The notes below the pieces were generated by a model, which was not told where the DNA came from, did no database searches, and saw only the letters and a program-made list of their open reading frames with translations. This document shows, piece by piece, positions 44,919 through 53,830 of a stretch of DNA of 54,408 nucleotides; position 1 is the first letter of the stretch; every line of letters begins with the position of its first letter. The DNA is from Desulfuromonas sp. CSMB_57. Lineage in GTDB: Bacteria > Desulfobacterota > Desulfuromonadia > Desulfuromonadales > Syntrophotaleaceae. The stretch is taken from positions 1-54,408 of the forward strand of contig NZ_JAFCIY020000002.1 in assembly GCF_020194955.2 (NCBI RefSeq), in the 5' to 3' direction. Position numbers and translations under genes: made by a program.

Positions 44919-45710
44919 ATGGGAGGCGAAGACTTGCGGAATTGGCTGCACAAGGCAGAACTGGCGGCCGAAGCCGGGGACTGGACGGCCGCCGTCCATT
45001 ACTACCGGGCCGCCCTGCAGGCCGGGGCCGCAGATGCCGATGTTCACTTCGGCCTGGGTGAAGCCCTGGCCGAAAGCGGTCGCTTGGCCGAGGCGGAGGT
45101 TGCCTTGAGGCAGGCCTTGGACCTGGATCCGCAGCATGCGGATAGTCTGTTCGCTTTGGGCGATCTGTTGTTCGAAGCCCGCCGCGGCAAGGAAGCGCTG
45201 GCCGTCTATAACCGCTTGCTGGAGGCCCCGGAAGAAGCCCATGAGGCGTGGCTGCGCATGGGGTTGGTGCGTTTTAGCGACGGCGAACTGACCGAAGCCA
45301 TCGCATGCTATGAACGGGCCCTGGCCCTGGATGCGCATTCGGCCTTTGCCCTGAATTGCCTGGGCGAGGCCTTGGTGGCGGTCGACCGGCTGTCGGAGGC
45401 CTTGCAGGTGTTTCAAAAAGCCCTGCGTGAGGATGACCAGGAACCGCAGATTCATCTCAATCTGGCGGAGCTTTATGATGCCCTGGGCGAAACGTCGGCG
45501 GCCGAGGAGGCCTGTCGCGAGGCGCTGCGCCTGGACCGGGATTTCGCCGAGGCGCATCTGTTGTTGGGCAATCTGCTGCTGGACCAGGAACAGCCCCAGG
45601 CGGCCCTGGGCCATTATCAGGCGTTTCTGAAGCTGGAGCAGAGCGAAGAAGCCCGCCAACTGCGCGAAGAAGTCGCGGCGGTAGTAGCCGGGCTCAAGGA
45701 AGAAGGCTGA
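44919..45710 (+). CDS. tetratricopeptide repeat protein
   Basis: This 263-residue protein is built of about six TPR units, for example VHYYRAALQAGAADADVHFGL and ALFALGDLLFEA-like helices, ending LGHYQAFLKLEQSEEA. No signal peptide or membrane segment is visible, so it is probably a cytosolic scaffold. GGGGGG lies before ATG 44919. It stands alone between two terminators. Its partner is unknown. Confidence 0.85.
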   Translation: MGGEDLRNWLHKAELAAEAGDWTAAVHYYRAALQAGAADADVHFGLGEALAESGRLAEAEVALRQALDLDPQHADSLFALGDLLFEARRGKEALAVYNRLLEAPEEAHEAWLRMGLVRFSDGELTEAIACYERALALDAHSAFALNCLGEALVAVDRLSEALQVFQKALREDDQEPQIHLNLAELYDALGETSAAEEACREALRLDRDFAEAHLLLGNLLLDQEQPQAALGHYQAFLKLEQSEEARQLREEVAAVVAGLKEEG

Positions 45711-45726
45711 GGCGGGTAAAAAACAA

Positions 45727-45752
45727 CGGGGCAGACCCGAAGGTCTGCCCCG
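45727..45752. terminator. terminator hairpin between convergent genes
   Basis: An 11-bp stem (CGGGGCAGACC with GGTCTGCCCCG, CGAA loop) has an A-rich run on its left, giving a U-run for the minus-strand PxxKW gene. It may also stop the TPR gene ending 16 bases upstream. Confidence 0.82.
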
Positions 45753-45776
45753 ACAATGCAGGACGGTCGATAAGGG

Positions 45777-46067
45777 TTACTTCTTCTTGCCGCCGGATGC
45801 CTTTTTCGAAGCCTTGAGAGGGTTGACCTTCTGCTCGGCGCTCTTGATATCGATCTTCTTGTGGGTCGCCAGGTTGCACAGGCCCTGAGCCCATTTGCGC
45901 TGCGGAGCGGGGTAGGCGGAGCAGACCTGACCGATGGCACTCTCCACCACCCGGTCGCAGCCCTGACATTCTTCAATGACGAGCTGGCAGGAGTTGCCTT
46001 CGAAGATGCAGCCGCGCTTGGTCCAGAAAGTACACTCGGTGCCGGGTTGTACAGTTTCACACTTCAT
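45777..46067 (-). CDS. PxxKW family cysteine-rich protein
   Basis: This 96-residue protein has eight cysteines (for example CETVQPGTECTFW, GCIFEGNSCQLVIEECQGC) followed by CSAYPAPQRKWAQGLC, which carries the P-x-x-K-W signature that names the family. The tail is lysine-rich (SKKASGGKKK). Members are typical of sulfate- and metal-reducing deltaproteobacteria; function is unknown, with metal or cluster binding likely. AGGAGG lies before the ATG. Confidence 0.87.
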   Translation of the reverse strand: MKCETVQPGTECTFWTKRGCIFEGNSCQLVIEECQGCDRVVESAIGQVCSAYPAPQRKWAQGLCNLATHKKIDIKSAEQKVNPLKASKKASGGKKK

Positions 46068-46200
46068 GAGCTGTATGTCCTCCTTGTAGGTGCGGTATTT
46101 TTGGGGGGTTCAAAAGACCGTCATTATTTAACAACCCGTCAAATTTTGTCAATCGATAATTTCAGGGTCGGTTCGAAGAACGGCGGAGAACAGGGCGAAG

Positions 46201-46515
46201 ATGCATGCTGTGAAAGGCCGGTCCATTGCGGGCAGTGCGGATTGGGAAGGACGTTGTCGGCGTTGCGGGCGTTGCTGTTTCGAAAAACTGGAGTTTGAAG
46301 GTCGCATCTATTACACCGATGTTCCCTGCGAATTTCTGGATCCGCGGACCCGGCAATGCATGGTGTATGAACGGCGGCATGCGTTGCGTCCGGATTGCGC
46401 ACCCTTGACGGAGGCGGTGCTGGCTTTGGGAGTTTTGCCTGGGGATTGCCCCTATGTGCAGCATCTGGAGAATTACCTGGCCCCCGAACTGTGGCCGGAG
46501 GCGGAGGAGGAGTGA
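46201..46515 (+). CDS. YkgJ-type cysteine cluster protein
   Basis: This 104-residue protein has the cluster CRRCGRCCF near residue 19, then VPCEFLDPRTRQCMVYERR and RPDC...GDCPYV, the CxxCxxCC-type pattern of the UPF0153/YkgJ family. Such proteins probably bind zinc or an iron-sulfur cluster; their role is unknown. It is divergent from the PxxKW gene by 133 bases. Confidence 0.82.
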   Translation: MHAVKGRSIAGSADWEGRCRRCGRCCFEKLEFEGRIYYTDVPCEFLDPRTRQCMVYERRHALRPDCAPLTEAVLALGVLPGDCPYVQHLENYLAPELWPEAEEE

Positions 46516-46689
46516 GGTTGTCCTTTTTTGGATCGACGGAAGAACCGGGGCATGCTGTAACGCGCCACGGTTTTCATGCTATTCTTGAGGGGTGATGAGT
46601 CGGGTAAAAACTTTGAATCGGCCAGAATTGGAGCAGTTATCCAAAGGGAAAATGGTGTTTAAATTCAGTTTTTAGTGGAGGAAATGTTA

Positions 46690-48111
46690 ATGTCTCGTAT
46701 CAAGTTTGGCACCTCCGGTTGGCGAGGGATTTTTTGCGAGGATTTCACCCTGGACAATGTTCGTGTGGTCACCCAGGCCATTGCCGATCACCTGCGCGCC
46801 CGGGGACAGCATCACCAAGGTGTGGTCATCGGTCACGACAGTCGTTTCATGGGAGAGCGTTTCGCACGTGAAACCGCGTGTGTGCTGGCCGGCGATGGTA
46901 TTCCTGCTTTTCTTTGCAACCGGGATACACCGACCCCGGTCATTGCTCTGGAGGTGTTGCGGCGCGGCGCGGCCGGGGCCATCAATTTCACCGCCAGTCA
47001 CAATCCCCATGACTATAACGGCATGAAATTTTCCTCCCATTGGGGCGGACCGGCGCTGCCGGAAGACACCAACGACATTGAAGAGCGGGCCAACGCGTTG
47101 CTCGGAGAAATCTGCTTCAAGGAAATGCCCTTGGACGAGGCCCTGCAGAACGGTATTGTTCAGGAAATCGATCCACGGCCGGGTTACTTTGCCGAACTGG
47201 AAAAAATGGTCAATCTCGTTGCCATCGCTGAATCGGGCCTGACCATTGCCGTCAATCCCCTTTACGGGACCGGCCGCGGCTACCTGGACGAACTGCTGCG
47301 CAAGGCCGGTGCTCGGGTGGTCTGCATGCACGATCACCGGGATCCTTATTTCGGCGGTTTTCCGCCCGAGCCGGCCGCCGCGTACATCGATGATTTCATT
47401 CAATTGGTGCGCAATGATGCGACAATCGGTCTGGGCCTGGCCACGGACGGTGACGGCGACCGCTTCGGCATTGTTGATGACGACGGCACCTTCATCGAGC
47501 CCAATTACATTCTCGCCCTGCTTTATGATTATCTGATTACCACCCGCCGGCTCAGGGGCGATGCCGCCCGTTCGGTGGCCACCTCCCATTTTCTCGATGC
47601 CGTGGCCGATTTCCATGGGCTGCGGGTCATCGAGACGCCGGTCGGCTTCAAATACATCGGCGAGCTGATTCGCGATGGGAAAATTTTGCTGGGCGGTGAG
47701 GAAAGCGCCGGTCTGACCATTACCGGCCATGTGCCGGAGAAGGACGGCATCCTGGCCTGTCTGCTGGTGGCGGAAATGGTGGCCATAACCGGCAAACCCC
47801 TCCGGGTGCTGCTGCAGGACCTTTATCGCCGAGTGGGAAGCTACTATTGCCGCCGCCGCAATGTGCGCCTCACCGAATCCCTGGAGCAGGCCTTTGCCAA
47901 GAAGATGGAGACGCCACCAAAGGCCATCGGGGCCTTTGCCGTGCGGCGCATCTCCACGGTCGACGGCTGGAAATTTTTCTTTGATGACGGCGGCTGGCTG
48001 CTCCTGCGGAAATCCGGTACCGAGCCCGTGGTACGCATCTACGGCGAAGGCCGCAGCGAGGATCAACTGGCAAGGCTGATGGCTGCGGCCAACGACTTTC
48101 TCCTGTCCTGA
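46690..48111 (+). CDS. phosphoglucomutase/phosphomannomutase family protein
   Basis: This 473-residue phosphohexomutase interconverts hexose 1- and 6-phosphates. It begins MSRIKFGTSGWRG and has the catalytic phosphoserine loop TASHNPHDYNGMKFS (Ser103), the magnesium site DGDGDRFGIVD near residue 254, the sugar-binding GGEESAG, and the C-terminal RKSGTEPVVRIYGE phosphate loop. ATG 46690 is set by GTGGAGG 8 bases upstream. Whether glucose, mannose or glucosamine is preferred cannot be told. Confidence 0.92.
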   Translation: MSRIKFGTSGWRGIFCEDFTLDNVRVVTQAIADHLRARGQHHQGVVIGHDSRFMGERFARETACVLAGDGIPAFLCNRDTPTPVIALEVLRRGAAGAINFTASHNPHDYNGMKFSSHWGGPALPEDTNDIEERANALLGEICFKEMPLDEALQNGIVQEIDPRPGYFAELEKMVNLVAIAESGLTIAVNPLYGTGRGYLDELLRKAGARVVCMHDHRDPYFGGFPPEPAAAYIDDFIQLVRNDATIGLGLATDGDGDRFGIVDDDGTFIEPNYILALLYDYLITTRRLRGDAARSVATSHFLDAVADFHGLRVIETPVGFKYIGELIRDGKILLGGEESAGLTITGHVPEKDGILACLLVAEMVAITGKPLRVLLQDLYRRVGSYYCRRRNVRLTESLEQAFAKKMETPPKAIGAFAVRRISTVDGWKFFFDDGGWLLLRKSGTEPVVRIYGEGRSEDQLARLMAAANDFLLS

Positions 48112-48129
48112 CACAGTTTGGAGGTCGGG

Positions 48130-48633
48130 ATGGGGCGTCGTTATTGGCTGATGAAGTCGGAGCCGGGCTGTTTTTCCCTGGATGATCTGCGAACCAGTCC
48201 GCAGGGGATCAGTGCTTGGGACGGAGTTCGCAACTATCAGGCGCGCAACCTGTTGCGCGATGACATTCAGGTTGGCGACGGGGTGCTGTTTTACCACAGC
48301 AACATCTCCCGGCCGGCCATCGTCGGCCTGGCCCGGGTGGTGCGTTCCGGGTATCCCGACCACACTGCCCTGGATCCGCGTTCGCGGCATTTCGATCCCC
48401 GGGCGACACCGGATTCACCCATCTGGTACATGGTGGACGTGGCCTACGTGACGGCATTGCCGCATCCCCTCACGCGCGAGGATCTGGGCCGCCATCCGGT
48501 CCTTGGTACCATGGACGTGTTGCGGCGCGGCAACCGTCTCTCCGTGCAGCCGGTCACCCCGGAACAATGGCGGACAGTGCTGACGGTGGCGGGACTGATG
48601 GACCCGTTGGAACATTTCGCCGGCGCAGGATAA
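48130..48633 (+). CDS. EVE domain-containing protein
   Basis: This 167-residue protein begins MGRRYWLMKSEPGCFSLDDL and has WDGVRNYQARNLLRDDIQVGD and LFYHSNISRPAIVGLARVV, the EVE (PUA-like) fold. EVE domains bind modified bases in DNA or RNA; the stand-alone YtqB/thymocyte nuclear protein 1 type is conserved but poorly understood. GGAGG lies before ATG 48130. It follows the mutase gene by 18 bases. Confidence 0.93.
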   Translation: MGRRYWLMKSEPGCFSLDDLRTSPQGISAWDGVRNYQARNLLRDDIQVGDGVLFYHSNISRPAIVGLARVVRSGYPDHTALDPRSRHFDPRATPDSPIWYMVDVAYVTALPHPLTREDLGRHPVLGTMDVLRRGNRLSVQPVTPEQWRTVLTVAGLMDPLEHFAGAG

Positions 48634-48686
48634 TGCCGGGGCCGGACCCCGCGCCCCTTCACCTTCGAACGGAAAGGAGCTCTCTG

Positions 48687-49202
48687 ATGAGCGTCTACGC
48701 CTTTGCCATGCAGATGGAAACGGATGCCGAGCAACTGTATCAGCGACTGGCCGAAAGCAACACGGTGCCGGGCATCCGGCGGATTTTTGCCGAACTGGCG
48801 GCCGACGAACACCAGCATCTGCTGCTTTTCCAGCGCTTGCAGGCGGCCGATTCCTCCCAATCGTCACCGCCCTCCACGGCCCTGGAGAATGCCAAAAACA
48901 TCTTTGCCGAGGTGCTGGCCGCGGGCGGAGCCCAGGAGGTTCTGCAGGACGATCTGGAGAGCTACCGCTATGCCATGGAAATCGAAGCCAAGGGGGTGCG
49001 CTTTTACGAGGATGCCATCAAACGGGAGCAGGATGCCGGAGTAAAGGCCATGTTGCGGCAGGTGGCGGACGAGGAACGCAAGCATTTCAATATCGTGGAA
49101 AACATCTATCGTTTCGCCAATGCCCCCAATGAATTTCTGGCCTGGGGAGAATTCAGCAACATCGATGAGTTCCACGCTTTCGGTCGCGATGTGGATCTGT
49201 AA
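48687..49202 (+). CDS. ferritin-like/rubrerythrin-family protein
   Basis: This 171-residue protein is a four-helix di-iron type. The first half has METDAEQLYQRLAE and ELAADEHQHLLLF; the second has YAMEIEAKGVRFYEDAI and QVADEERKHFNIVENIY, giving the paired ExxH ligands of rubrerythrins. The C-terminal rubredoxin cysteines of classic rubrerythrin are absent. Such proteins deal with peroxide or iron in anaerobes. AAAGGAG lies before ATG 48687. Confidence 0.9.
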   Translation: MSVYAFAMQMETDAEQLYQRLAESNTVPGIRRIFAELAADEHQHLLLFQRLQAADSSQSSPPSTALENAKNIFAEVLAAGGAQEVLQDDLESYRYAMEIEAKGVRFYEDAIKREQDAGVKAMLRQVADEERKHFNIVENIYRFANAPNEFLAWGEFSNIDEFHAFGRDVDL

Positions 49203-49209
49203 CGGGACA

Positions 49210-50388
49210 CTAGGTGAGGGCCGGCGCCTTCACCCTCAAATCGAGGATGGCTACGGCAATCAGCAGAATCAGCAGCATCAGCAGCGTTGCGCCGGCAAAC
49301 AGCCACTGGATGCCGAAACGGTCGAGGAGCAAGCCGTTGACATAGGTGCCCAGGGCGCCGCCGCCGAAGAGGTTGAAAGACACCAGGGACATGACCGTGC
49401 CGCGCATGTGCGGCATGAGGCTCTGAGCCGTCGTGACCAGGGTGGAGTGAATGGAAATAAAGGCGAACCCGAAGCCGAGCAGGGCCGCGGCAATGGCTGC
49501 GGGAGAGTGCAGCAACGGAAAAACGGCCAGGGAGAAGGCGCCGAGCAGGGCGGCACCGGGTACGTAGCGCTGGTTGAAGTAGTACCTCAGGCGGGTTGCG
49601 TAACGACCGCCGACAACCGTGCCAAAACCAAAAAAGGATAACAGCAGTCCGACTTGCAGGATACTGTACCCGGTAATGTTCTGGACGTATTTCCCGGAAT
49701 AGGTAAAGGTTCCGAAGACGCTGAAGCCGATGAGGAAAATGGTTCCGGTGGTTTTTATCAGAGCCCGGTTTCCGAAGGCTTCCCGGTAGATGGCTTTCAA
49801 ATCCAGGCGAGGGATGACGCCGGGGGCCTTGTTGAGATGCTTGAGCATGAAACAAGCCACGATCAATTCCAGAAAGCCGTAGACAAAATAGACTACCCGC
49901 CAGGATCCCACATGGGCGATGGCGCCGCCGATGGCCGTGGCGGTGGCGCCGCCCAGAAACATCATGCCGAAAAATCTGGCCAGGTATTGGTGCTGGGACG
50001 ACTTGTCGGAGCTTTCGCCGATATAGGCGAGGGATACGGGGAATATCCCCGATCCGAAGGCCCCATTGCAGGCCCGCAGGATGACCAGGGTGGCGAGGTT
50101 GTGGGAAAAGGCGCTCAAAACGCTGAAAATAGCCGTGCCGAATGCGGCAATATTGACAATGCGGGTTTTGCCGTAACGATCCGCCAGGGGGCCGACAAAA
50201 ACCGTAAATAAGCCGAAGCACAGCATATAGGAGGTCACCGACAAGGCGGTCGCGGAAATGCTGATGCCCAGATCGCGCGACATGTCGAGGAGCAGCGGGG
50301 CCACGGCGTAGTTGTCCCCGTTGGCTAAAAAACCCATGATTCCCAGAATCAGGATGACGCGAGCCATGTTCGGCTCTGTGTCGCGCAT
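49210..50388 (-). CDS. MFS transporter
   Basis: This 392-residue membrane protein has about 12 hydrophobic segments. Loop 2-3 carries FVGPLADRYGKTRIVNI, the major facilitator signature (GxLaDRxGrk). It opens ARVILILGIMGFLANGDNYA. GGGAGG before ATG 50388 decides the start. It resembles drug or sugar efflux transporters, but the substrate is unknown. It is convergent with the ferritin-like gene, 7 bases apart. A tRNA terminator lies between it and the tRNA genes upstream. Confidence 0.88.
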   Translation of the reverse strand: MRDTEPNMARVILILGIMGFLANGDNYAVAPLLLDMSRDLGISISATALSVTSYMLCFGLFTVFVGPLADRYGKTRIVNIAAFGTAIFSVLSAFSHNLATLVILRACNGAFGSGIFPVSLAYIGESSDKSSQHQYLARFFGMMFLGGATATAIGGAIAHVGSWRVVYFVYGFLELIVACFMLKHLNKAPGVIPRLDLKAIYREAFGNRALIKTTGTIFLIGFSVFGTFTYSGKYVQNITGYSILQVGLLLSFFGFGTVVGGRYATRLRYYFNQRYVPGAALLGAFSLAVFPLLHSPAAIAAALLGFGFAFISIHSTLVTTAQSLMPHMRGTVMSLVSFNLFGGGALGTYVNGLLLDRFGIQWLFAGATLLMLLILLIAVAILDLRVKAPALT

Positions 50389-50495
50389 GAAAGACCTCCC
50401 GTTGCTGGCGGTTGCCCGGAACAAGGCAGGGGAACCGCTGCGGTGACTGTCCTTTCCATGCCATGAACTTGGCGGTTGTTCCGAAGACAGCGGAT

Positions 50496-50533
50496 AAAAA
50501 AGAAAAAGCCCTGTCCGGTGGTCGGCCCAGGGC
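50496..50533 (-). terminator. terminator of the tRNA-Pro/tRNA-Arg transcript
   Basis: The stem GCCCTG/CAGGGC (50508-50533) has an A-rich run on its left, a U-run on the minus strand. It stands 20 bases after the tRNA-Arg CCA end. Confidence 0.7.
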
Positions 50534-50552
50534 GTTTTCCCACATACTAAGT

Positions 50553-50629
<77 letters not shown>

Positions 50630-50653
50630 CCGGATTGACGCAGGGCTTTAAAC

Positions 50654-50730
<77 letters not shown>

Positions 50731-50742
50731 ACAAGAGACCAC

Positions 50743-50771
50743 CTTCTAGCATGTGGCGGGATATTTTGCAA
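50743..50771 (-). promoter_or_regulatory. possible promoter of the tRNA pair
   Basis: On the minus strand TTGCAA (50766-50771) and TAGAAG (50743-50748) are 17 bases apart, each matching four of six consensus bases, just before tRNA-Pro. Confidence 0.4.
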
Positions 50772-50882
50772 CCGGAAAAGGGAAGTTGGGAACCTGTGCC
50801 AGGGAGCGGGAGGCCATCGGGACCGAGGGTGGTATAGTAGTTCTGTAACCCCTTCGGAGTGAGCGAGCTGACAGGAGGCGCC

Positions 50883-52655
50883 ATGGTTGTTTCGGAGCTT
50901 CTTCCCAAGGGTCCCCGGGATCCCTCCCCGGCCCGTTTGCTGGCGGTGGCACGCGGTGCCGAGGAAGCCGATGTGGTATTGACCAACCTGCGTTTGGTCA
51001 ATGTGCTGACCGGCGAAATTCGTGCCGCCGAGGTCGCACTTGCCGGTTCCCGAATTGCCGCCCTCGGCCACGGATTGCGCGGGCGGCGCGTCTGCGATCT
51101 GGGCGGCCGACTGCTGTGTCCCGGACTCATCGATGCCCATGTACATCTGGAAAGCAGTCTGGTCAGGCCCGCCGAATACGCTCGCGCCGTGGTGCCCCGG
51201 GGGGTGACCACGGTGATTGCCAATCCTCATGAAATTGCCAATGTGCTCGGCGCCCCCGGTCTCCGTTTGATGCTGGAAGAGGGTCGCGGGGTGCCTCTGC
51301 AGATTCTGCTCACCGTGCCGTCGAGCGTACCGGCCACGTCGCTGGCCACCTCCGGGGCCTGTCTGACCCATCTCGACCTGGAGGAATTGGCCAGGGAACC
51401 GGGGGTCGTCGGCTTGGGCGAGGTCATGAATGTGCCGGGCGTGGTGGCCGGCGACCCCGATTTGCTCAAGGAATTGCACCTGTTTCAACATCTGCCCCGG
51501 GACGGCCATTGTCCCGGTCTGTCCGGACCGTCCCTCAATGCCTACATTGCCGCGGGAATTTCCTCCGATCACGAATCCGTCAGCCGGGCCGAAGCCGCGG
51601 ATAAACTGCACCATGGACTGCGGCTGTTCCTGCGCGAGGGCAGCGCCGCCAGAAACTTGCGGGATCTGCTGCCGGCGATGACTCCCTGGAACGAGCGCTG
51701 GCTGTCCCTGTGCACGGACGATCGCGAACCGGACGAACTGTTGCAGGAAGGAGGCCTGGACCATGTCCTGCGCCTGGCCATGGCCTCGGGAGTGAACCCG
51801 GTGGCGGCGTTGCGGTTGGCGACCCTCAATCCGGCGGAACATTATCGCCTGGATGATCGGGGGTTGATTGCACCGGGACGGCGCGCCGACCTGGTGGTGG
51901 TTGATGACCTGCGCCGCTTCGAGGCGCATCAGGTCTGGCAGGACGGGGTTCCGGTGGCGGAAGAGGGTGCCCTGGTCTCGGCTTCGGCCCCTTCGGCGGC
52001 GAAGGGTGGCGGCTGGCCGAACACCATGAATGTCGATGTGGCGCGTCTCGATTTCTCCATTGCCGCGCGGCCCGGAGCGGCTCATGTCATCGGGGTGCGC
52101 GATGGTCAGTTGCTTACCGACAAACTCCTGCTGCCTCCCACCTGCCAGGGGGGACGGGTGCTCGCCGATGCCTCCCGGGATCTGGCCAAGCTGGCGGTGG
52201 TCGAGCGCCACCGGGGATCCGGTCGTTGCGGGCTTGGCCTGGTGCAGGGCTTCGGGCTGCAGCGCGGTGCCCTGGCCGGCAGCGTCGCCCACGATCATCA
52301 CAACCTGCTGGTTCTGGGCATGGATGACCGGTCCATGGCTACGGCGGTGGAGGCGGTAGTGACTGCCGGCGGCGGGCTGGCCGTGGCCTGCGGACGGGAC
52401 TTGTTGGCGTTGCTGTCCCTGCCCCTGGCCGGTCTCATGGCGGTGGCGGGCATCGAGCAGGTGGCCGCGGAAAGTCGCCAATTGATTGCAGCGGCGCGTA
52501 CTCTTGGATGTCCTCTGCAGCGGCCCTTCATGACCCTCAGCTTTCTGGGTTTGGAGGTGATTCCGGCGCTCAAGTTGACCGACCTCGGTTTGGTCGACGT
52601 GGCTGCCGGGAGGCTGCTGCCCCTGTTCCTCGATCCACCGGGAGGGAAGCTCTGA
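50883..52655 (+). CDS. ade: adenine deaminase
   Basis: This 590-residue amidohydrolase converts adenine to hypoxanthine and ammonia. It has the metal-binding CPGLIDAHVHLESSLV, the TTVIANPHEIANVLG segment, SSDHES, and CTDDREPDELLQEGGLDHVLRLA. The C-terminal domain has DHHNLLVLGMDD and GGGLAVACG. Family length is normal. ATG 50883 is chosen because AGGAGG lies about 7 bases upstream. Its stop overlaps the hpt start, which links it to salvage of the hypoxanthine formed. Confidence 0.93.
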   Translation: MVVSELLPKGPRDPSPARLLAVARGAEEADVVLTNLRLVNVLTGEIRAAEVALAGSRIAALGHGLRGRRVCDLGGRLLCPGLIDAHVHLESSLVRPAEYARAVVPRGVTTVIANPHEIANVLGAPGLRLMLEEGRGVPLQILLTVPSSVPATSLATSGACLTHLDLEELAREPGVVGLGEVMNVPGVVAGDPDLLKELHLFQHLPRDGHCPGLSGPSLNAYIAAGISSDHESVSRAEAADKLHHGLRLFLREGSAARNLRDLLPAMTPWNERWLSLCTDDREPDELLQEGGLDHVLRLAMASGVNPVAALRLATLNPAEHYRLDDRGLIAPGRRADLVVVDDLRRFEAHQVWQDGVPVAEEGALVSASAPSAAKGGGWPNTMNVDVARLDFSIAARPGAAHVIGVRDGQLLTDKLLLPPTCQGGRVLADASRDLAKLAVVERHRGSGRCGLGLVQGFGLQRGALAGSVAHDHHNLLVLGMDDRSMATAVEAVVTAGGGLAVACGRDLLALLSLPLAGLMAVAGIEQVAAESRQLIAAARTLGCPLQRPFMTLSFLGLEVIPALKLTDLGLVDVAAGRLLPLFLDPPGGKL

Positions 52656-53197
52656 TGGACGCCGCACTGGAGGTATTGCTGAGCGAAGCGGCCATTGCCG
52701 TCCGGGTGCGGGAGCTGGCCGGGCAGATCTCCGAAGACTATCGGCAGGCGGGTTCTCTGTTGCTGGTGGGGGTGCTGCGCGGCTGTTACATGTTTCTCGC
52801 CGATCTGTCGCGGCGGTTGACCATTCCCTGTCGCATCGATTTTATCGCCGTGTCGTCCTACGGTCAGAGTACCACCAGCGGTGCGGTGCGCCTGATCATG
52901 GATCTGCGCTCCGATATCGCGGCTCAGCATGTGCTGATTGTCGAGGATATCATCGACACCGGGCGGACCCTTGAGTATCTGACCCGCCTGCTGGGCGCCC
53001 GCCGTCCGGCATCCCTGAAAACCTGTTCCCTGCTGATCAAGGAACAGAGTATCCGCCGGGGAATCCGGGTCGACTATCTCGGCTTTACCATTCCGGATGA
53101 CTGGCTCGTCGGTTACGGCCTGGATTACGCGGACCGGTTTCGGGCCTTGCCCTACATCGCCACTCTGTCTCCTGCCGCCAGAAGGACCCTTGGCTGA
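52655..53197 (+). CDS. hpt: hypoxanthine phosphoribosyltransferase
   Basis: This 180-residue enzyme makes IMP from hypoxanthine and PRPP. It has VGVLRGCYMFLADLSR (pyrophosphate loop), FIAVSSYGQSTTSG, the PRPP motif VLIVEDIIDTGRTL, and DYLGFTIPDDWLVGYGLDY for base binding. ATG 52655 shares its A with the ade TGA, so the two steps adenine to hypoxanthine to IMP are translated as a pair. Confidence 0.95.
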   Translation: MDAALEVLLSEAAIAVRVRELAGQISEDYRQAGSLLLVGVLRGCYMFLADLSRRLTIPCRIDFIAVSSYGQSTTSGAVRLIMDLRSDIAAQHVLIVEDIIDTGRTLEYLTRLLGARRPASLKTCSLLIKEQSIRRGIRVDYLGFTIPDDWLVGYGLDYADRFRALPYIATLSPAARRTLG

Positions 53198-53830
53198 CAC
53201 GTGGTTTTGTGCCAACGGCCGTTTTCGGACTGATGGACTAAAGGACCACGATTATTTCCCTTGAGCCGTTTACGGATAAAATAGGGTTTTTTTTCGAACT
53301 GCCCCCGTTGAAAAAACTTGAAAAGCCGAAGTAAAAATGGTATCGAATAGCTGGCCGTTTTCAGCCGGTTCACTCGGCGGACGGTAGCGGAAGCATACAG
53401 GACGAGCTAGAACGCTGTAACACCGACCGGTAGGCGGCCTTGCAGGATGAACCGCCTGCCGAGGTGCCACCGGTTTTTGTTAGGCGGATGGCTCTGTGTG
53501 CCTGCCGTTGCGGACGCCGCGGAACCCGCGGATACGGTCTGCAAAGACGTTTGCATTGTTATTGGAGGAGGAGAAAAGGCCGATCTCCCCGGTCCGGCCT
53601 TTTTTCCGCAACACCCCCCACAGCGTAGGACCGTAACTGAAAATTTCGGAAGAGCAGTGCGACTGCTGAGGGTCGTGCTGTAGCTTGATGTCGTGCCAAC
53701 CGGAACCCCAGGTGCGTCCGGGCGCGGCGGCAGAATTGTGCCCGATTCCCTTGCGAGCATAAATTCTGCACGTGTGCGCAAATTCTGCCCGTACGTCCGG
53801 CGGTTCCAAACCTTTTATTGGGGAGGAAGT
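53198..53830. other. 633-bp gene-poor stretch before the hydrogenase cluster
   Basis: I see no convincing gene. One short frame (53447-53683) starts with a signal-like stretch (RFLLGGWLCVPAVADAAEPA), but it lacks a family and crosses a terminator hairpin. The region holds that hairpin (53574-53603) and a near-direct repeat AAATTCTGCACGT (53761-53773) and AAATTCTGCCCGT (53780-53792), 19 bases apart, 40 bases before hndA. The repeat could be an operator for the hydrogenase operon. Confidence 0.5.
53574..53603 (+). terminator. terminator hairpin in the hpt-hndA gap
   Basis: AAAAGGCCG and CGGCCTTTT pair around a 12-base loop and continue into further Ts on the plus strand and As on the other, so it could work both ways. 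Confidence 0.6.

Noticed and set aside
53447-53683. Small exported protein gene before hndA
   Set aside because: The signal-like start has no good ribosome site and the frame runs through a terminator hairpin.
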